Below, in pieces: positions 34,533 through 44,169 of a stretch of 64,000 nt of DNA. How positions within the stretch are numbered: the stretch's first letter is position 1; each line of letters starts with the position of its first letter. A program made the translations under genes and the position numbers. Location: positions 2,823,783-2,887,782 of the forward strand of contig NZ_CP092471.1 of assembly GCF_026168555.1 (NCBI RefSeq), read 5' to 3'. Source of the DNA: Qipengyuania spongiae. GTDB lineage: Bacteria > Pseudomonadota > Alphaproteobacteria > Sphingomonadales > Sphingomonadaceae. The notes below the pieces were generated by a model. The model worked only from the letters and a program-made list of their open reading frames with translations, was not told the origin of the DNA and did no database searches.

Positions 34533-35591
34533 CTAGACGGCCGGGGTACCCTTCCGGCGGCGGCGCAGCAGCGCGAAGGCGGCGATGCCGAACAGCGCCA
34601 TCATCGGCGGTTCGGGAACCTCGGTGCCGCTGGTCGTGCTGGTCGAAGTGCTCGGCGTGCAGTTCTTGTAGCCGTTGCAGCCGCTGGTCGACGAACTGGT
34701 CGAGCTCGACGTGGAACTGGAGGTTGAGCTGGAAGTCGAGGACGAGGTCGAACTGCTGGTCGACGAGCTCGAGCTGGTGCTCGAGGTGATGTTGCCCGAC
34801 GTCGAGGTGGTGGTCGACTGGTTCTGGTTTTGATTCTGGTTGATGTCGCCGGAGCTGGTGACGTTGCCGGAACTGGTCGAGGTGGAGGAACTGCTGGTCA
34901 CCGAGCCGGTCGAGGTCGACACCTGACCGGTCGACGTTGAAACCTGTCCCGTCGAAGTCGAAGTGGAACTGCCACCGCTCGAATTCTCGATGTCGATATC
35001 GATGCCGCCGTCGAACCCGCCGGTCGATGTCGTGGTCGTGGTTGTCGTGGTCGAGCTCTGGTTCTGCCCCTGACCTTGCCCCTGCTCCTGACCGAGATTG
35101 TTGGTGGTGTTCACGACGACGCTGCCACCACCCGAGCCGCCGCCAAAGAAGCCTCCGAAGAAACCTCCGCCGAAGCCACCGCCTCCGCCGAAGCCGCCCG
35201 ATCCCCCAACCGGTATCGAGCGCACCGCTCCGCTGCCGCCGGCGATGGGCAGCGATTCGGGAAGCGGGGGAACGGGAACCGGCGCCAACGCGGTCCGATA
35301 GACCGGGGGGCAGATATTGTCGGGCTGATAGGCGGCCTGAGGCGAGGTCGCGGGAACGCAGACCGCCTCCCGGGGAATGGTGCGAGCAGCGGGCACCGAA
35401 CGTGCCGCACGCGGCGGCGCGGGGCGCGCCTGCTTCACGTAGCGCGGTTTGGCGGGCGTCTCGCCCTTGACCGACTTGTAGGACGGGGCGTCGGCGACCG
35501 GCTTCTCCGCGACGTGCACGGCACCGCCTGCCAGAAGCGCGCCGCCGGCCGCCGTGGCCGACAGTTTCGCAAGTGCTCCCTTGACCGACAT
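34533..35591 (-). CDS. PEP-CTERM surface protein with long Ser/Thr-repeat region
   Basis: A 352-residue protein. The first part is a weak export signal (MSVKGALAKLSATAAGGALL) and a Pro/Ala-rich stretch. A Gly/Phe-rich segment (GGFGGGGGFGGGFFGGFFGG) is followed by about 170 residues of low-complexity Ser, Thr, Gln, Asn and Gly, including near-perfect tandem SSTS units. The end is the PEP-CTERM anchor: EVPEPPMMALFGIAAFALLR plus an Arg cluster, recognised by exosortase for sorting and probably glycan-rich surface display. The DNA shows the repeats as short tandem units, so length may vary between strains. Confidence 0.85.
   Translation of the reverse strand: MSVKGALAKLSATAAGGALLAGGAVHVAEKPVADAPSYKSVKGETPAKPRYVKQARPAPPRAARSVPAARTIPREAVCVPATSPQAAYQPDNICPPVYRTALAPVPVPPLPESLPIAGGSGAVRSIPVGGSGGFGGGGGFGGGFFGGFFGGGSGGGSVVVNTTNNLGQEQGQGQGQNQSSTTTTTTTTSTGGFDGGIDIDIENSSGGSSTSTSTGQVSTSTGQVSTSTGSVTSSSSTSTSSGNVTSSGDINQNQNQNQSTTTSTSGNITSSTSSSSSTSSSTSSSTSSSTSSSTSSSTSSSTSGCNGYKNCTPSTSTSTTSGTEVPEPPMMALFGIAAFALLRRRRKGTPAV
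34690..34800. repeat. Tandem short repeats coding Ser/Thr units in the PEP-CTERM gene
   Basis: The stretch is built of repeating GTCGAGGTGGA/GCTGGTCGA-like units on the plus strand (serine and threonine codons on the minus strand). The product repeats the tetrapeptide SSTS about six times. Slippage-prone DNA of this type can change in copy number. Confidence 0.7.
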
Positions 35592-35791
35592 CGCTAATCC
35601 ACCTCTGCTTGGGCCTGACGACTTCCGTCTGTCTGCCTCTGGTCCCCGATCAAACGAATCCCTCGACAGGAATTCGCTCGTCTCGTCCTTCGCGTTGTTA
35701 CGGCTAAAAGTAAACTTTTCGCAGAATGGCGAGCGCTTCGCCCGCCATGTCCCGCCACGGGACCTGTCGACGGGCGAACCTTACCCGGATT

Positions 35792-36826
35792 TCAGCCCTC
35801 CTCGTCGAACAGACCTTCCTGCCGCCCGGCGACGGGGCCGGACATCCCCAGATGCCGCCATCCAACGTCGTTGAGGCAGCGCCCGCGCGCGGTCCGCGCG
35901 ATCAGGCCGAGCTGGATGAGATAGGGTTCGATCACCTCCTCCACCGTGTCGCGCGGCTCGGACAGGCCGGCCGCGAGCGTCTCCACACCCACCGGCCCGC
36001 CCTTGTAGGTGGTCGCGATCATGGTGAGATAGCGCCGGTCCATCGCATCAAGCCCGAGCGAATCCACCTCGAGCCGGGTCAGCGCCTCGTCCGCCACGCG
36101 GGCTGTCACCGTGCCTTGGCCGAGCACATGGGCGAAGTCCCGCACCCGGCGCATCAGTCGTCCGGCAACGCGCGGCGTCCCGCGTGAACGTCGGGCGATC
36201 TCGCGCGCCCCGCCCTCGTCGATGGCCATGCCGAGCAGGCCCGCCCCGCGCGTGACGACGCGCAGCAGCTCGTCCTCGGTGTAGAAGCTCAGGCGCACGG
36301 GAATGCCGAAGCGATCGCGCAGCGGCGTCGTCAGCAGGCCCTGCCGCGTCGTCGCACCGACCAGAGTGAAGGGCGGCAAATCGATCCGCACGCTGCGCGC
36401 CGAAGGCCCCTCGCCGATGATGATGTCGAGCGCGCGGTCCTCCATCGCCGGATAGAGCACTTCCTCCACCACCGGGTTGAGGCGGTGTATCTCGTCGATG
36501 AAGAGGACGTCGTTGGGCTCGAGATTGGTAAGCAGCGCGGCAAGATCGCCAGCCTTCGCTATCACCGGACCGCTTGTGGCACGGAAGCCGACGCCGAGCT
36601 CCTTGGCGACGATCTGCGCGAGCGTGGTCTTCCCGAGGCCGGGGGGGCCGAAGAACAGCACATGGTCCATCGCCTCACCTCGCGACCTTGCCGCATCGAC
36701 GAAGACCCGCAAGTTCTCGCGCGCCGCCTTCTGCCCGACGAACTCGCCGAGCGATTTGGGCCGCAACGCCGAGTCGGGGTCGTCCGGCTGACGGGCGGGC
36801 GTGTGGAGAGGGACGGGGTCGACCAT
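35792..36826 (-). CDS. ruvB: Holliday junction branch-migration helicase RuvB
   Basis: A 344-residue protein with full AAA+ features: Walker [21 protein letters not shown] (around residues 58-77), Walker [19 protein letters not shown], sensor 1 [11 protein letters not shown] and arginine finger [15 protein letters not shown]-terminal winged helix ends [20 protein letters not shown]. The ATG at 36826 is chosen; an in-frame GTG at 36856 would add ten residues. Third gene of a minus-strand operon after ruvA and a membrane-protein gene. Motor for junction migration with RuvA in recombination and repair. Confidence 0.96.
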   Translation of the reverse strand: MVDPVPLHTPARQPDDPDSALRPKSLGEFVGQKAARENLRVFVDAARSRGEAMDHVLFFGPPGLGKTTLAQIVAKELGVGFRATSGPVIAKAGDLAALLTNLEPNDVLFIDEIHRLNPVVEEVLYPAMEDRALDIIIGEGPSARSVRIDLPPFTLVGATTRQGLLTTPLRDRFGIPVRLSFYTEDELLRVVTRGAGLLGMAIDEGGAREIARRSRGTPRVAGRLMRRVRDFAHVLGQGTVTARVADEALTRLEVDSLGLDAMDRRYLTMIATTYKGGPVGVETLAAGLSEPRDTVEEVIEPYLIQLGLIARTARGRCLNDVGWRHLGMSGPVAGRQEGLFDEEG

Positions 36827-36904
36827 CAGAACGGGTTCACCGGATGATCTTGCCACTGACGCGGGGCATGGACGGGATAGTGGTCGCCAGGGATGGCGAT
36901 CGAC

Positions 36905-37288
36905 TTACGCATCGGTCGGGTCCTTTCCTCGAAACCGGTCGATCGCCCAGATGGCGAGGAGCCAGACGAACGCGAGCATGAACTGGTAGAGCGGTGCGAA
37001 GAGGAAGACGAGGCCGCCTTGCGCGTCCGGAGCGGCGATGAACGCGGTGTGGTAATATGCGGCGACACCCAGGATCGCGACCACGATCGCACCGACACCT
37101 TTCGCGGTCGCTCGGCGCTTGCCGAAACACAGCAGCGCCACCGGTGCGAGCGCCAACAGCATGAAGGGGATCGACATGAGGAACCAGCCGGCCTCGCTCG
37201 GCCGGCCCATCGAGACCATCACGAACCCGACCACCAGCGCGTAGACTGCGAGGATGGCGATGCGCCAATCGGTCTTCGGCAGGCTCAT
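36905..37288 (-). CDS. Small four-helix membrane protein inserted between ruvA and ruvB
   Basis: A 127-residue protein starting [20 protein letters not shown]. Four hydrophobic segments can be seen (around residues 9-26, 35-56, 64-80 and 92-116). Its ATG overlaps the ruvA TGA by 4 bp, so it is translated with ruvA. No family recognised. Its place inside the ruv operon is shared history rather than proof of a recombination role. Confidence 0.85.
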   Translation of the reverse strand: MSLPKTDWRIAILAVYALVVGFVMVSMGRPSEAGWFLMSIPFMLLALAPVALLCFGKRRATAKGVGAIVVAILGVAAYYHTAFIAAPDAQGGLVFLFAPLYQFMLAFVWLLAIWAIDRFRGKDPTDA

Positions 37289-37884
37289 CCCGCCGCCTTC
37301 TTCAGCGCGATGCGGATGAGGTCGCCCTCGCTGGCGCCCTCGCCCAGCTCGCCCTGCGCGGCGGCGACGGCGCGGGCGGCGACGGCGGGCTTGAAACCGA
37401 GGTTCTCGAGCGCGCTGACCGCATCGGCGCTCGCCCCGCCAGCTGGTGCGGCCCCTACGCTCGCCGCGCCATCGCCCGGGAGCGCGCCCGCCTTGTCCTT
37501 CAACTCGTTGACGATCCGGCTCGCGAGCTTGGGGCCGACGCCATTCGCCCGCGCGACCATCGCGGCATCGCCATTGGCGCAGGCGCGCTGCACCTCACCG
37601 GTCGACAGCGCGGAGAGGATCGCCAGCGCCACCTTGCTGCCCACGCCCTGAACCTGGGTGAGCAGGCGGAACCAGTCCCGCTCCGCCGCCTCGGCGAAGC
37701 CCAGAAGGCGCATGTCGTTCTCGCTCACCTGCAGATCGGTGAAGACGGTGCAGCCCTCACCCACCTCCCCCAGCGCGGCGAGCGTCTTGGACGAGCAATG
37801 GACGAGATAGCCGACCCCGGCGACGTCGATCACCGCCCAGTCGGCTCCGGTTTCGTCGAGCAGCCCTTTCAGCTTTGCTATCAT
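37285..37884 (-). CDS. ruvA: Holliday junction DNA-binding protein RuvA
   Basis: A 199-residue protein. N-terminal OB-fold: [20 protein letters not shown], then [16 protein letters not shown]. Helix-hairpin-helix DNA-binding repeats: [20 protein letters not shown] and [21 protein letters not shown] flexible Ala/Gly linker leads to domain III ([17 protein letters not shown]), which contacts RuvB. First gene of the operon. ruvC is not adjacent; the upstream side is a 310-bp intergenic space and divergent aroC. Confidence 0.96.
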   Translation of the reverse strand: MIAKLKGLLDETGADWAVIDVAGVGYLVHCSSKTLAALGEVGEGCTVFTDLQVSENDMRLLGFAEAAERDWFRLLTQVQGVGSKVALAILSALSTGEVQRACANGDAAMVARANGVGPKLASRIVNELKDKAGALPGDGAASVGAAPAGGASADAVSALENLGFKPAVAARAVAAAQGELGEGASEGDLIRIALKKAAG

Positions 37885-38194
37885 CTGCCTGTATCAATCC
37901 CGTCGCATGGCCGTTTGAGCGCGGTTTGTTCCTGCCCCAGCAGCGCGGTTTTGACCAGTGCTGCGTTGCGTTCATGCCCGGAAGTGCGCAGCTGAACAGG
38001 TGTTACACGGTCCAGAAGAGGAAAAACACGAAGCGGGGCGAGCCTTCCGGGATGCGGACCATGCGGGCGGCGAAACGGAACACGAGCGTCGATCATCGCG
38101 CCTCCATGACAGAAACCGGCCGGGTAGGAAAATCGCTCAACCCGCCGGTTCGACAGCGGCTCGACACCGGCCCGCCCCGCGTTATGACAGCGCC
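37885..38194. promoter_or_regulatory. Divergent ruvA/aroC promoter region with the motif shared with ispG
   Basis: A 310-bp gene-free stretch. On the minus strand, 38017-37996 is an exact copy of the 22-bp motif found upstream of ispG; it lies 112 nt before the ruvA start. Chance short frames exist but show no ribosome sites or coding character. No LexA-type GTTC-N7-GTTC site was found by eye, although ruv genes are often in the SOS regulon. Confidence 0.5.
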
Positions 38195-39268
38195 ATGAGC
38201 TGGAACACCTTCGGTCGCGCCCTGCGCTTCACCACCTGGGGCGAAAGTCACGGACCCGCGATCGGCGCGGTGGTCGATGGTTGCCCTCCGGGGCTCGACC
38301 TCGCCGAGGCGGACATCCAGCCCTTTCTCGACGCGCGACGTCCCGGCCAGAACCGCTTCACCACCCAGCGGCAGGAGCCCGACGCTGTGCGCATCCTGTC
38401 GGGCGTGTTCGAGGGGCGCACGACCGGCACGCCGATCTCGCTGCTGATCGAGAACACCGACCAGCGATCGAAGGACTATTCGGAGATCGCCAACGCCTAC
38501 CGCCCCGGCCATGCCGACTATGCCTATGACGCAAAATACGGGCTGCGCGACTATCGTGGCGGGGGGCGGTCGAGCGCGCGGGAAACGGCGATGCGAGTGG
38601 CGGCGGGCGCGGTGGCGAGGCTGGTCCTGCCCGAAGTGTCGATCAGCGCCTACGTCACCGAGATCGGCGGCGATGCGATCGATCCATCGAGTTTCGACGC
38701 GACGGAAATCGGCAACAATCCCTTCTGGTGTCCCGACGCGGAGGCTGCGAAACGCTGGGAGGAGCTGGTGTCGGAAGCGCGGCTCGCCGGATCGAGCCTT
38801 GGGGCGGTGGTCGAGTGCGTGGCCGAGGGCGTGCCCGCAGGCTGGGGCGCGCCGCTCTATGCCAAGCTCGACGCCGATCTCGCCGCGGGGTTGATGGGCA
38901 TCAATGCGGTGAAGGGCGTGGAGATCGGCGAAGGCTTCGGCGCAGCACGGCTGCGCGGCGAGGACAATGCCGACCCCATGCGCCCCGGCGCGAACGGCCC
39001 GGATTTCGCCAGCAACCACGCTGGCGGCATCGTGGGCGGCATCTCCACCGGCCAGCCGGTGGTGTGCCGCGTGGCTTTCAAGCCGACCAGCTCGTTCTTC
39101 ACCCCGGTCGAGAGCGTCACGCGCGACGGCGAGGCGGCGCAGGTGCGCACGAAGGGCCGCCACGACCCCTGCGTCGGCATTCGCGGCACCCCGGTGGTCG
39201 AAGCGATGATGGCGCTGGTGCTGGCCGATCACAAACTGCTGCACCGGGCGCAATGCGGAGGCGACTGA
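38195..39268 (+). CDS. aroC: Chorismate synthase
   Basis: A 357-residue protein starting [20 protein letters not shown], the family's N-terminal signature. Further signatures: RYDAKYG-type segment [20 protein letters not shown] followed by ARET, and [20 protein letters not shown]. It makes chorismate from EPSP using reduced FMN, the last shared step of aromatic synthesis, upstream of pheA also present in this window. The start is fixed by the signature; the frame extends upstream without meaning. Confidence 0.97.
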   Translation: MSWNTFGRALRFTTWGESHGPAIGAVVDGCPPGLDLAEADIQPFLDARRPGQNRFTTQRQEPDAVRILSGVFEGRTTGTPISLLIENTDQRSKDYSEIANAYRPGHADYAYDAKYGLRDYRGGGRSSARETAMRVAAGAVARLVLPEVSISAYVTEIGGDAIDPSSFDATEIGNNPFWCPDAEAAKRWEELVSEARLAGSSLGAVVECVAEGVPAGWGAPLYAKLDADLAAGLMGINAVKGVEIGEGFGAARLRGEDNADPMRPGANGPDFASNHAGGIVGGISTGQPVVCRVAFKPTSSFFTPVESVTRDGEAAQVRTKGRHDPCVGIRGTPVVEAMMALVLADHKLLHRAQCGGD

Positions 39269-39399
39269 TCGCCACTTTCGAAATGTTCCAACAAATTGAT
39301 TGATTATTCCGATGTTCGCAATCGCACAAATCGGCTTTTGTGCAGCGCGATAAGCCCTATCTGACACCCACGAGTTTCAACCCGAACACGGAGAAAACC

Positions 39400-39966
39400 A
39401 TGGGTATCATCGGAAGCCAGATCAAACCGTTCAACGCCACCGCCTTCAAGGCCGGCGAAGATTTCTATCAGGTCAGTGACGAGGACGTGCGCGGCAAGTG
39501 GGCCGTGTTCTTCTTCTACCCGGCCGACTTCACCTTCGTCTGCCCGACCGAGCTCGAAGACCTCGGCGAGCATTACGACACGCTGCAGAAGCTCGATGTC
39601 GAAGTCTATGGCGTCAGCACCGATACGCATTTCAGCCACAAGGCCTGGCATGACACGTCGGAGCGTATCGGCAAGCTGAAGTTCCCGTTCCTCGGCGACC
39701 AGCTCCACATGCTGTCAAAGAATTTCGACGTCCTGCGCGAAGACATGGGCCTTGCCGACCGCGCGACCTTCGTCGTCGATCCGGACGGCGTGATCCAGAT
39801 CATGGAACAGACCTGCGAAGGCGTCGGCCGCAATGCGAACGAGCTCGTCCGCAAGATCCGCGCCGCGCAGTATGTCCGCAACAACCCCGGCCAGGTCTGC
39901 CCGGCGGCGTGGGAAGAAGGCAGCGATACGCTGGCTCCCTCGCTCGACCTCGTCGGCAAGATCTGA
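39400..39966 (+). CDS. ahpC: Alkyl hydroperoxide reductase AhpC (typical 2-Cys peroxiredoxin)
   Basis: A 188-residue protein starting MGIIGSQIKPFNATAFKAGE. Peroxidatic cysteine C48 in FTFVCPTELEDL and resolving cysteine C167 in GQVCPAAWEEG; the GxGxP and YF-type features follow the AhpC pattern. It reduces hydrogen peroxide and organic peroxides. GGAGAAAACC precedes the ATG. Followed by a strong terminator, then ahpF, its reductase. Confidence 0.97.
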   Translation: MGIIGSQIKPFNATAFKAGEDFYQVSDEDVRGKWAVFFFYPADFTFVCPTELEDLGEHYDTLQKLDVEVYGVSTDTHFSHKAWHDTSERIGKLKFPFLGDQLHMLSKNFDVLREDMGLADRATFVVDPDGVIQIMEQTCEGVGRNANELVRKIRAAQYVRNNPGQVCPAAWEEGSDTLAPSLDLVGKI

Positions 39967-40042
39967 GCCCTGACGAAGTGCGCACCGGCCCGCCTCCGGC
40001 CGGAAGCGCCTGAAGAGCCCGAGGTCCACCTCGGGTCGCTGG

Positions 40043-40091
40043 AAGGCCCGGAGCACCCCCCTCCCCCGCTCCGGGCCTTTTGGCTTTTTTT
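40043..40091 (+). terminator. Intrinsic terminator between ahpC and ahpF
   Basis: AAGGCCCGGAGC (40043-40054) pairs perfectly over 12 bp with GCTCCGGGCCTT (40068-40079), followed by T-runs (TTTTGGC then seven T). Placed after ahpC and before ahpF, it would let ahpC be expressed well above ahpF by partial read-through. Confidence 0.9.
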
Positions 40092-40134
40092 GCCGGACCC
40101 ATCCTCGACCATCGTACCTGACGGAAAACCGACC

Positions 40135-41724
40135 ATGCTCGACGCCAACATGACCAAGCAGCTCGAAACCTATCTCGCCAATCTGCGCGAGCCGGTGGAA
40201 CTGGTCGCCACGCTGGGCGAAGGCGCCAAGAGCGAGCAGACGCGCGAACTCCTGAGCGAGATTGCGGCGCTACACGACATGGTCGATGCGCAATTCGACG
40301 GCGACGACGCGCGCAGGCCGAGCTTCATCATCCGGCGCGCGAGCGATCCGCAGAAATGGGTCCGCTTCGCCGGCCTGCCGATGGGCCACGAATTCACCTC
40401 GCTGGTGCTCGCCTTACTGTGGGCGGGCGGGCACCCGCCCAAGGTCGATGCCGACCTCCTCGAACAGGTCCGCGGCCTTGAAGGCGATTTCGAGTTCGAG
40501 ATGTATTTCTCGCTCTCGTGCCACAACTGCCCCGACGTGGTGCAGGCACTGACCCTGATGGCGCTGGAAAATTCGCGCATCACCGCCACGCTGATCGAGG
40601 GCGGCACCTTCCAGGACGAGGTCGATGCCCGCGAGGTGATGGCCGTGCCCGCCACCTTCCTCAACGGCGAGCCGTTCTACAACGGCAAGATGGAACTGGC
40701 CGAAATCCTCGCCAAATTGGACACCGGCAGCGACGCCAAGGCGGCCGAGAAGATGGCCGCCAGGGACGCGTTCGAGGTTCTGGTGATCGGCGGCGGACCC
40801 GCCGGTGCAGGTGCTTCCATCTACACCGCGCGCAAGGGCTTTTCGACCGGCATCGCCGCGGAACGCTTCGGCGGGCAGTTGCACGACACGCTCGGCATCG
40901 AGAACCTGCCCGGCACCCCCTACACCGAAGGGCCGAAGCTGGCCGGGGAGCTCGAGCGGCATGTCGGCGAATACGACATCGACCTGATGAACCTCGCCCG
41001 CGCGGTGAAACTGGTGCCAGCCAGAGAAGAGGGTGGCCTCCACACCGTCGAATTCGGCAATGGCGGCAAGTTGCGGACGCGCAGCCTGATCCTTTCGACC
41101 GGCGCGCGCTGGCGCAATCTCGGCGTGCCCGGCGAGGCGGAGTATCGCAACAAGGGCGTTGCCTATTGCCCTCATTGCGACGGTCCGCTGTTCAAGGGCA
41201 AGCGGATCGCGGTGATCGGCGGCGGCAATTCCGGCGTCGAGGCGGCGATCGACCTTGCCAAGATCGTCGGCCATGTGACCCTGATCGAGTACGACGACAA
41301 GCTGCGCGCCGACGAAGTTCTGCAGAAGAAGCTCCGCAGTCTGAGCAATGTCGAGATCGTCACCAGTGGCCAGACGACCGAGGTTACCGGCAATGCCGGC
41401 AAGGTCGACGGCCTCAAGGTCAAGGATCGCAAATCGGATAACGAGCGGCATATCGAACTGGAGGGCGTGTTCGTCCAGATCGGCCTCGTCCCCAACACCG
41501 AATGGCTGGAGGGTTCCAGCTTGCAACTTTCGAAGCACGGCGAGATCGTGACCGACGAGGAGGGCCGGACCAACCTGCCCGGCATCTTCGCGGCGGGTGA
41601 CGTGACCACGGTGCCCTACAAACAAATCGTGGTTGCCATGGGCGAAGGATCGAAGGCCGGGCTTTCCGCCTTCGACTATCTCATCCGCACCGAACCGGTC
41701 GAGGCGATCGCCCAAGCCGCTTGA
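40135..41724 (+). CDS. ahpF: Alkyl hydroperoxide reductase subunit F (disulfide reductase)
   Basis: A 529-residue flavoprotein. The N-terminal double-thioredoxin domain has [13 protein letters not shown] (C129, C132). The FAD site is [20 protein letters not shown], the redox-active pair is in [11 protein letters not shown] and the NAD(P)H site is [14 protein letters not shown]. It ends with [20 protein letters not shown]. It passes electrons from NADH to AhpC. The ATG at 40135 is chosen from two close options (the other at 40150). Confidence 0.96.
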   Translation: MLDANMTKQLETYLANLREPVELVATLGEGAKSEQTRELLSEIAALHDMVDAQFDGDDARRPSFIIRRASDPQKWVRFAGLPMGHEFTSLVLALLWAGGHPPKVDADLLEQVRGLEGDFEFEMYFSLSCHNCPDVVQALTLMALENSRITATLIEGGTFQDEVDAREVMAVPATFLNGEPFYNGKMELAEILAKLDTGSDAKAAEKMAARDAFEVLVIGGGPAGAGASIYTARKGFSTGIAAERFGGQLHDTLGIENLPGTPYTEGPKLAGELERHVGEYDIDLMNLARAVKLVPAREEGGLHTVEFGNGGKLRTRSLILSTGARWRNLGVPGEAEYRNKGVAYCPHCDGPLFKGKRIAVIGGGNSGVEAAIDLAKIVGHVTLIEYDDKLRADEVLQKKLRSLSNVEIVTSGQTTEVTGNAGKVDGLKVKDRKSDNERHIELEGVFVQIGLVPNTEWLEGSSLQLSKHGEIVTDEEGRTNLPGIFAAGDVTTVPYKQIVVAMGEGSKAGLSAFDYLIRTEPVEAIAQAA

Positions 41725-41760
41725 GGGGTGCCGAACGCTTCGCCGCATTTGCGCCACGGT

Positions 41761-41784
41761 CGATTAATTAAACCCAATTAATCG
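41761..41784. promoter_or_regulatory. AT-rich 9-bp inverted repeat upstream of katG (candidate operator)
   Basis: CGATTAATT (41761-41769) and AATTAATCG (41776-41784) are perfect inverted repeats with a 6-bp spacer, 85 bp before the katG ATG, standing out in GC-rich DNA. It could bind a peroxide or iron regulator. It does not match the classical OxyR spacing by eye, so the factor is unknown. Confidence 0.5.
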
Positions 41785-41868
41785 ATTGGACGAATTACCG
41801 GGCAGTGTTCATTCTCACCGTCATAGAAGCGATTCATCTCCGAGTCGCTCGTTTGACGGAGAGAGATC

Positions 41869-44088
41869 ATGGACGCCAAGACAGGTTCCATTTCGGGCGG
41901 CTGCCCGTTCACCGGCGACAACGACATGCGCAAGCTGTTCGGTCGCACCAACCGCGACTGGTGGCCCGACAGCCTCGACCTCGGCCCGCTGACCCAGCAT
42001 GGGCAGACGGTCGACCCGATGGGCGAGGATTACGATTACTGCGAGGCGTTCAACGCGCTCGATTACACGAGCCTCAAGGAAGACCTGAAGGCGCTCATGA
42101 CCGATAGCCAGGAATGGTGGCCGGCAGACTATGGCCATTACGGCCCCTTCTTCATCCGCATGGCCTGGCACGCGGCGGGCACCTATCGCACCGGCGACGG
42201 GCGGGGCGGCGCTTCCAGCGGGCAGCAGCGCTTCGCTCCGCTGAATTCCTGGCCGGACAACGGCAATCTCGACAAGGCCCGGCGCCTGCTGTGGCCGATC
42301 AAGAAGAAATACGGCAAGCACATCAGTTGGGCCGACCTCTTCGTCCTCACCGGCAACATGGCGATCGAGAGCATGGGCGGCCCCGTCTTCGGCTTCGGCG
42401 GCGGACGCAAGGACGTGTTCGAACCCGAGACGGTCTACTGGGGCACCGAGGAAGAGTGGGTCGACGAAGGCGTCGCCACCCGCATCATTCCCGACGAAGG
42501 CAAGGCGCTCGAGAACCCGCTCGCGGCGATCCAGATGGGTCTCATCTACGTCAATCCCGAAGGCCCGGGCGGCAATCCGCACGATGCCGAGGGCATGGCC
42601 CGCGACATGCGCGAAACCTTCGCCCGGATGGCGATGAACGACGAGGAAACCGTCGCGCTGACCGCCGGGGGCCACGCCTTCGGGAAGTGCCACGGGGCCA
42701 AGCCCGCCGACACGTTCGGCAAGGCGCCCGAGGGCGAAAACCTGCACACGATGGGCTTCGGCTGGCTTACCGATCCCGAGGAGATCGGCAAGGGCCATAT
42801 CACCACTTCGGGCATCGAGGGGGCATGGACGCCGAACCCGACCGAGTGGGGCAACGACTATTTCCGCCTGCTGTTCAAATACGAATACGAGCTGACGGAA
42901 AGCCCGGCCGGGGCGAAGCAGTGGACGCCGATCGATCCGGAAGAAGCCGATATGGCGCCGGACGCGCGGGACCCGAACAAGAAGGTCCCTACCATCATGA
43001 CCACCGCCGACATGGCGCTGAAGCGCGATCCGGAATATCGCAAGATATCCGAACGCTTCCGTGACGATCAGGCCGCGCTCGACGATGCCTTTGCCCGTGC
43101 CTGGTTCAAGCTGACCCACCGCGACATGGGCCCCAAGGTTCGCTATCTCGGCCCGGACGTGCCCTCGGAGGACCTGATCTGGCAGGACCCGATCCCCGCC
43201 GGAAAGGAGGCCTCCCCCAGCGCGGTCGCCGACTTCAAGGCCAAGGTACTCGACAGCGGCCTGACCGTCGCCGAACTGGTCCGCACGGCATTTGCCTCGG
43301 CCTCGACCTACCGCAAGAGCGACCATCGCGGCGGGGCCAACGGCGCCCACATCCGGTTCGACGAAATCAAGAACTGGGACGTCAACGACGCTGCCGAGAT
43401 CGACAAGGTCCTCGGCAAGCTCGACGGCTTGCGCGGCGACATGTCGATGGCCGACGCCATCGTCCTCGCTGGTGCGGCCGCGGTCGAGAAGGCGGCGAAG
43501 GATGGCGGCTTCGACATCGAGGTGCCGGTTTCGACCGGGCGCGGCGATGCGACCGAGGACCAGTTCGACTCCGAGAGCTGGGAACCGCTCGAGCCCTTCG
43601 CCGACGGCTTCCGCAATTATCTGCGGACCAAGGCCACGGTGAAAACCGAGGACATGCTGATCGACCGGTCCGACCTTCTCAACCTGTCGGTGCCCGAGAT
43701 GACAGCGCTGCTCGGCGGGATGCGCGTGCTCGGCGCGGTCAGCAAGCACGCCGACCATGGCGACACGATCGGTGTCCTGACGGAAAAGCCGGGCGTGCTC
43801 TCCAACGATTTCTTCGTGAACCTGCTCGACATGGGCACGGCGTGGGAAGTGGTCGACGAGAGCGGGGACGAGGAATTCGTCGGTCGCTGCCGCCTGAAGG
43901 GCGAGGAGAAGTGGCGCGCCACGCGCACCGATCTCGTCTTCGGCTCCAACTCGCAGCTGCGCGCCGTCGCCGAAGTCTATGCCGAGGACGGCAACGAGGA
44001 AAAGTTCGCGCGCGACTTCGTCAAGGCTTGGACCAAGGTCATGGAAGCCGACCGCTTCGACCTCGAATATGCGAAATACCACAAGTAA
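41869..44088 (+). CDS. katG: Bifunctional catalase-peroxidase KatG
   Basis: A 739-residue protein. Distal haem side [11 protein letters not shown] (R97, W100, H101), with the Met-Tyr-Trp adduct residues W100, Y227 ([10 protein letters not shown]) and M254 (FARMAMND), and proximal H269 in [12 protein letters not shown]. The C-terminal non-haem copy ends with [10 protein letters not shown]. It removes hydrogen peroxide in the cytoplasm. A ribosome site GGAGAGAG precedes the ATG. Downstream is a strong terminator. Confidence 0.97.
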   Translation: MDAKTGSISGGCPFTGDNDMRKLFGRTNRDWWPDSLDLGPLTQHGQTVDPMGEDYDYCEAFNALDYTSLKEDLKALMTDSQEWWPADYGHYGPFFIRMAWHAAGTYRTGDGRGGASSGQQRFAPLNSWPDNGNLDKARRLLWPIKKKYGKHISWADLFVLTGNMAIESMGGPVFGFGGGRKDVFEPETVYWGTEEEWVDEGVATRIIPDEGKALENPLAAIQMGLIYVNPEGPGGNPHDAEGMARDMRETFARMAMNDEETVALTAGGHAFGKCHGAKPADTFGKAPEGENLHTMGFGWLTDPEEIGKGHITTSGIEGAWTPNPTEWGNDYFRLLFKYEYELTESPAGAKQWTPIDPEEADMAPDARDPNKKVPTIMTTADMALKRDPEYRKISERFRDDQAALDDAFARAWFKLTHRDMGPKVRYLGPDVPSEDLIWQDPIPAGKEASPSAVADFKAKVLDSGLTVAELVRTAFASASTYRKSDHRGGANGAHIRFDEIKNWDVNDAAEIDKVLGKLDGLRGDMSMADAIVLAGAAAVEKAAKDGGFDIEVPVSTGRGDATEDQFDSESWEPLEPFADGFRNYLRTKATVKTEDMLIDRSDLLNLSVPEMTALLGGMRVLGAVSKHADHGDTIGVLTEKPGVLSNDFFVNLLDMGTAWEVVDESGDEEFVGRCRLKGEEKWRATRTDLVFGSNSQLRAVAEVYAEDGNEEKFARDFVKAWTKVMEADRFDLEYAKYHK

Positions 44089-44114
44089 GGCGGCAAAGCC
44101 TTTCGGGTAGCGAG

Positions 44115-44149
44115 AAGCCCCCGGCAGCCACGGTTGCCGGGGGCTTTTT
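44115..44149 (+). terminator. Intrinsic terminator after katG
   Basis: AAGCCCCCGGCA (44115-44126) pairs with TGCCGGGGGCTT (44135-44146), followed by a T-run. It sits between the convergent katG and catalase genes. Confidence 0.92.
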
Positions 44150-44169
44150 CGCGGACGACGCTACGCCGA

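Noticed and set aside
34690..34800. Regular short repeats that could suggest CRISPR or an intergenic repeat array
   Set aside because: Units are contiguous, have no unique spacers, and stay in frame as Ser/Thr codons of the PEP-CTERM gene.
37885..38194. SOS (LexA) box upstream of ruvA
   Set aside because: No GTTC-N7-GTTC was found by eye; only a single GTTCAG within the motif shared with ispG.
41761..41784. OxyR binding site before katG
   Set aside because: An inverted repeat is clear but spacing and sequence do not match the classical OxyR pattern, so no factor is named.
41821..44082. A 753-codon minus-strand frame opposite katG
   Set aside because: Antisense shadow of a fully recognisable catalase-peroxidase; no ribosome site or domain.
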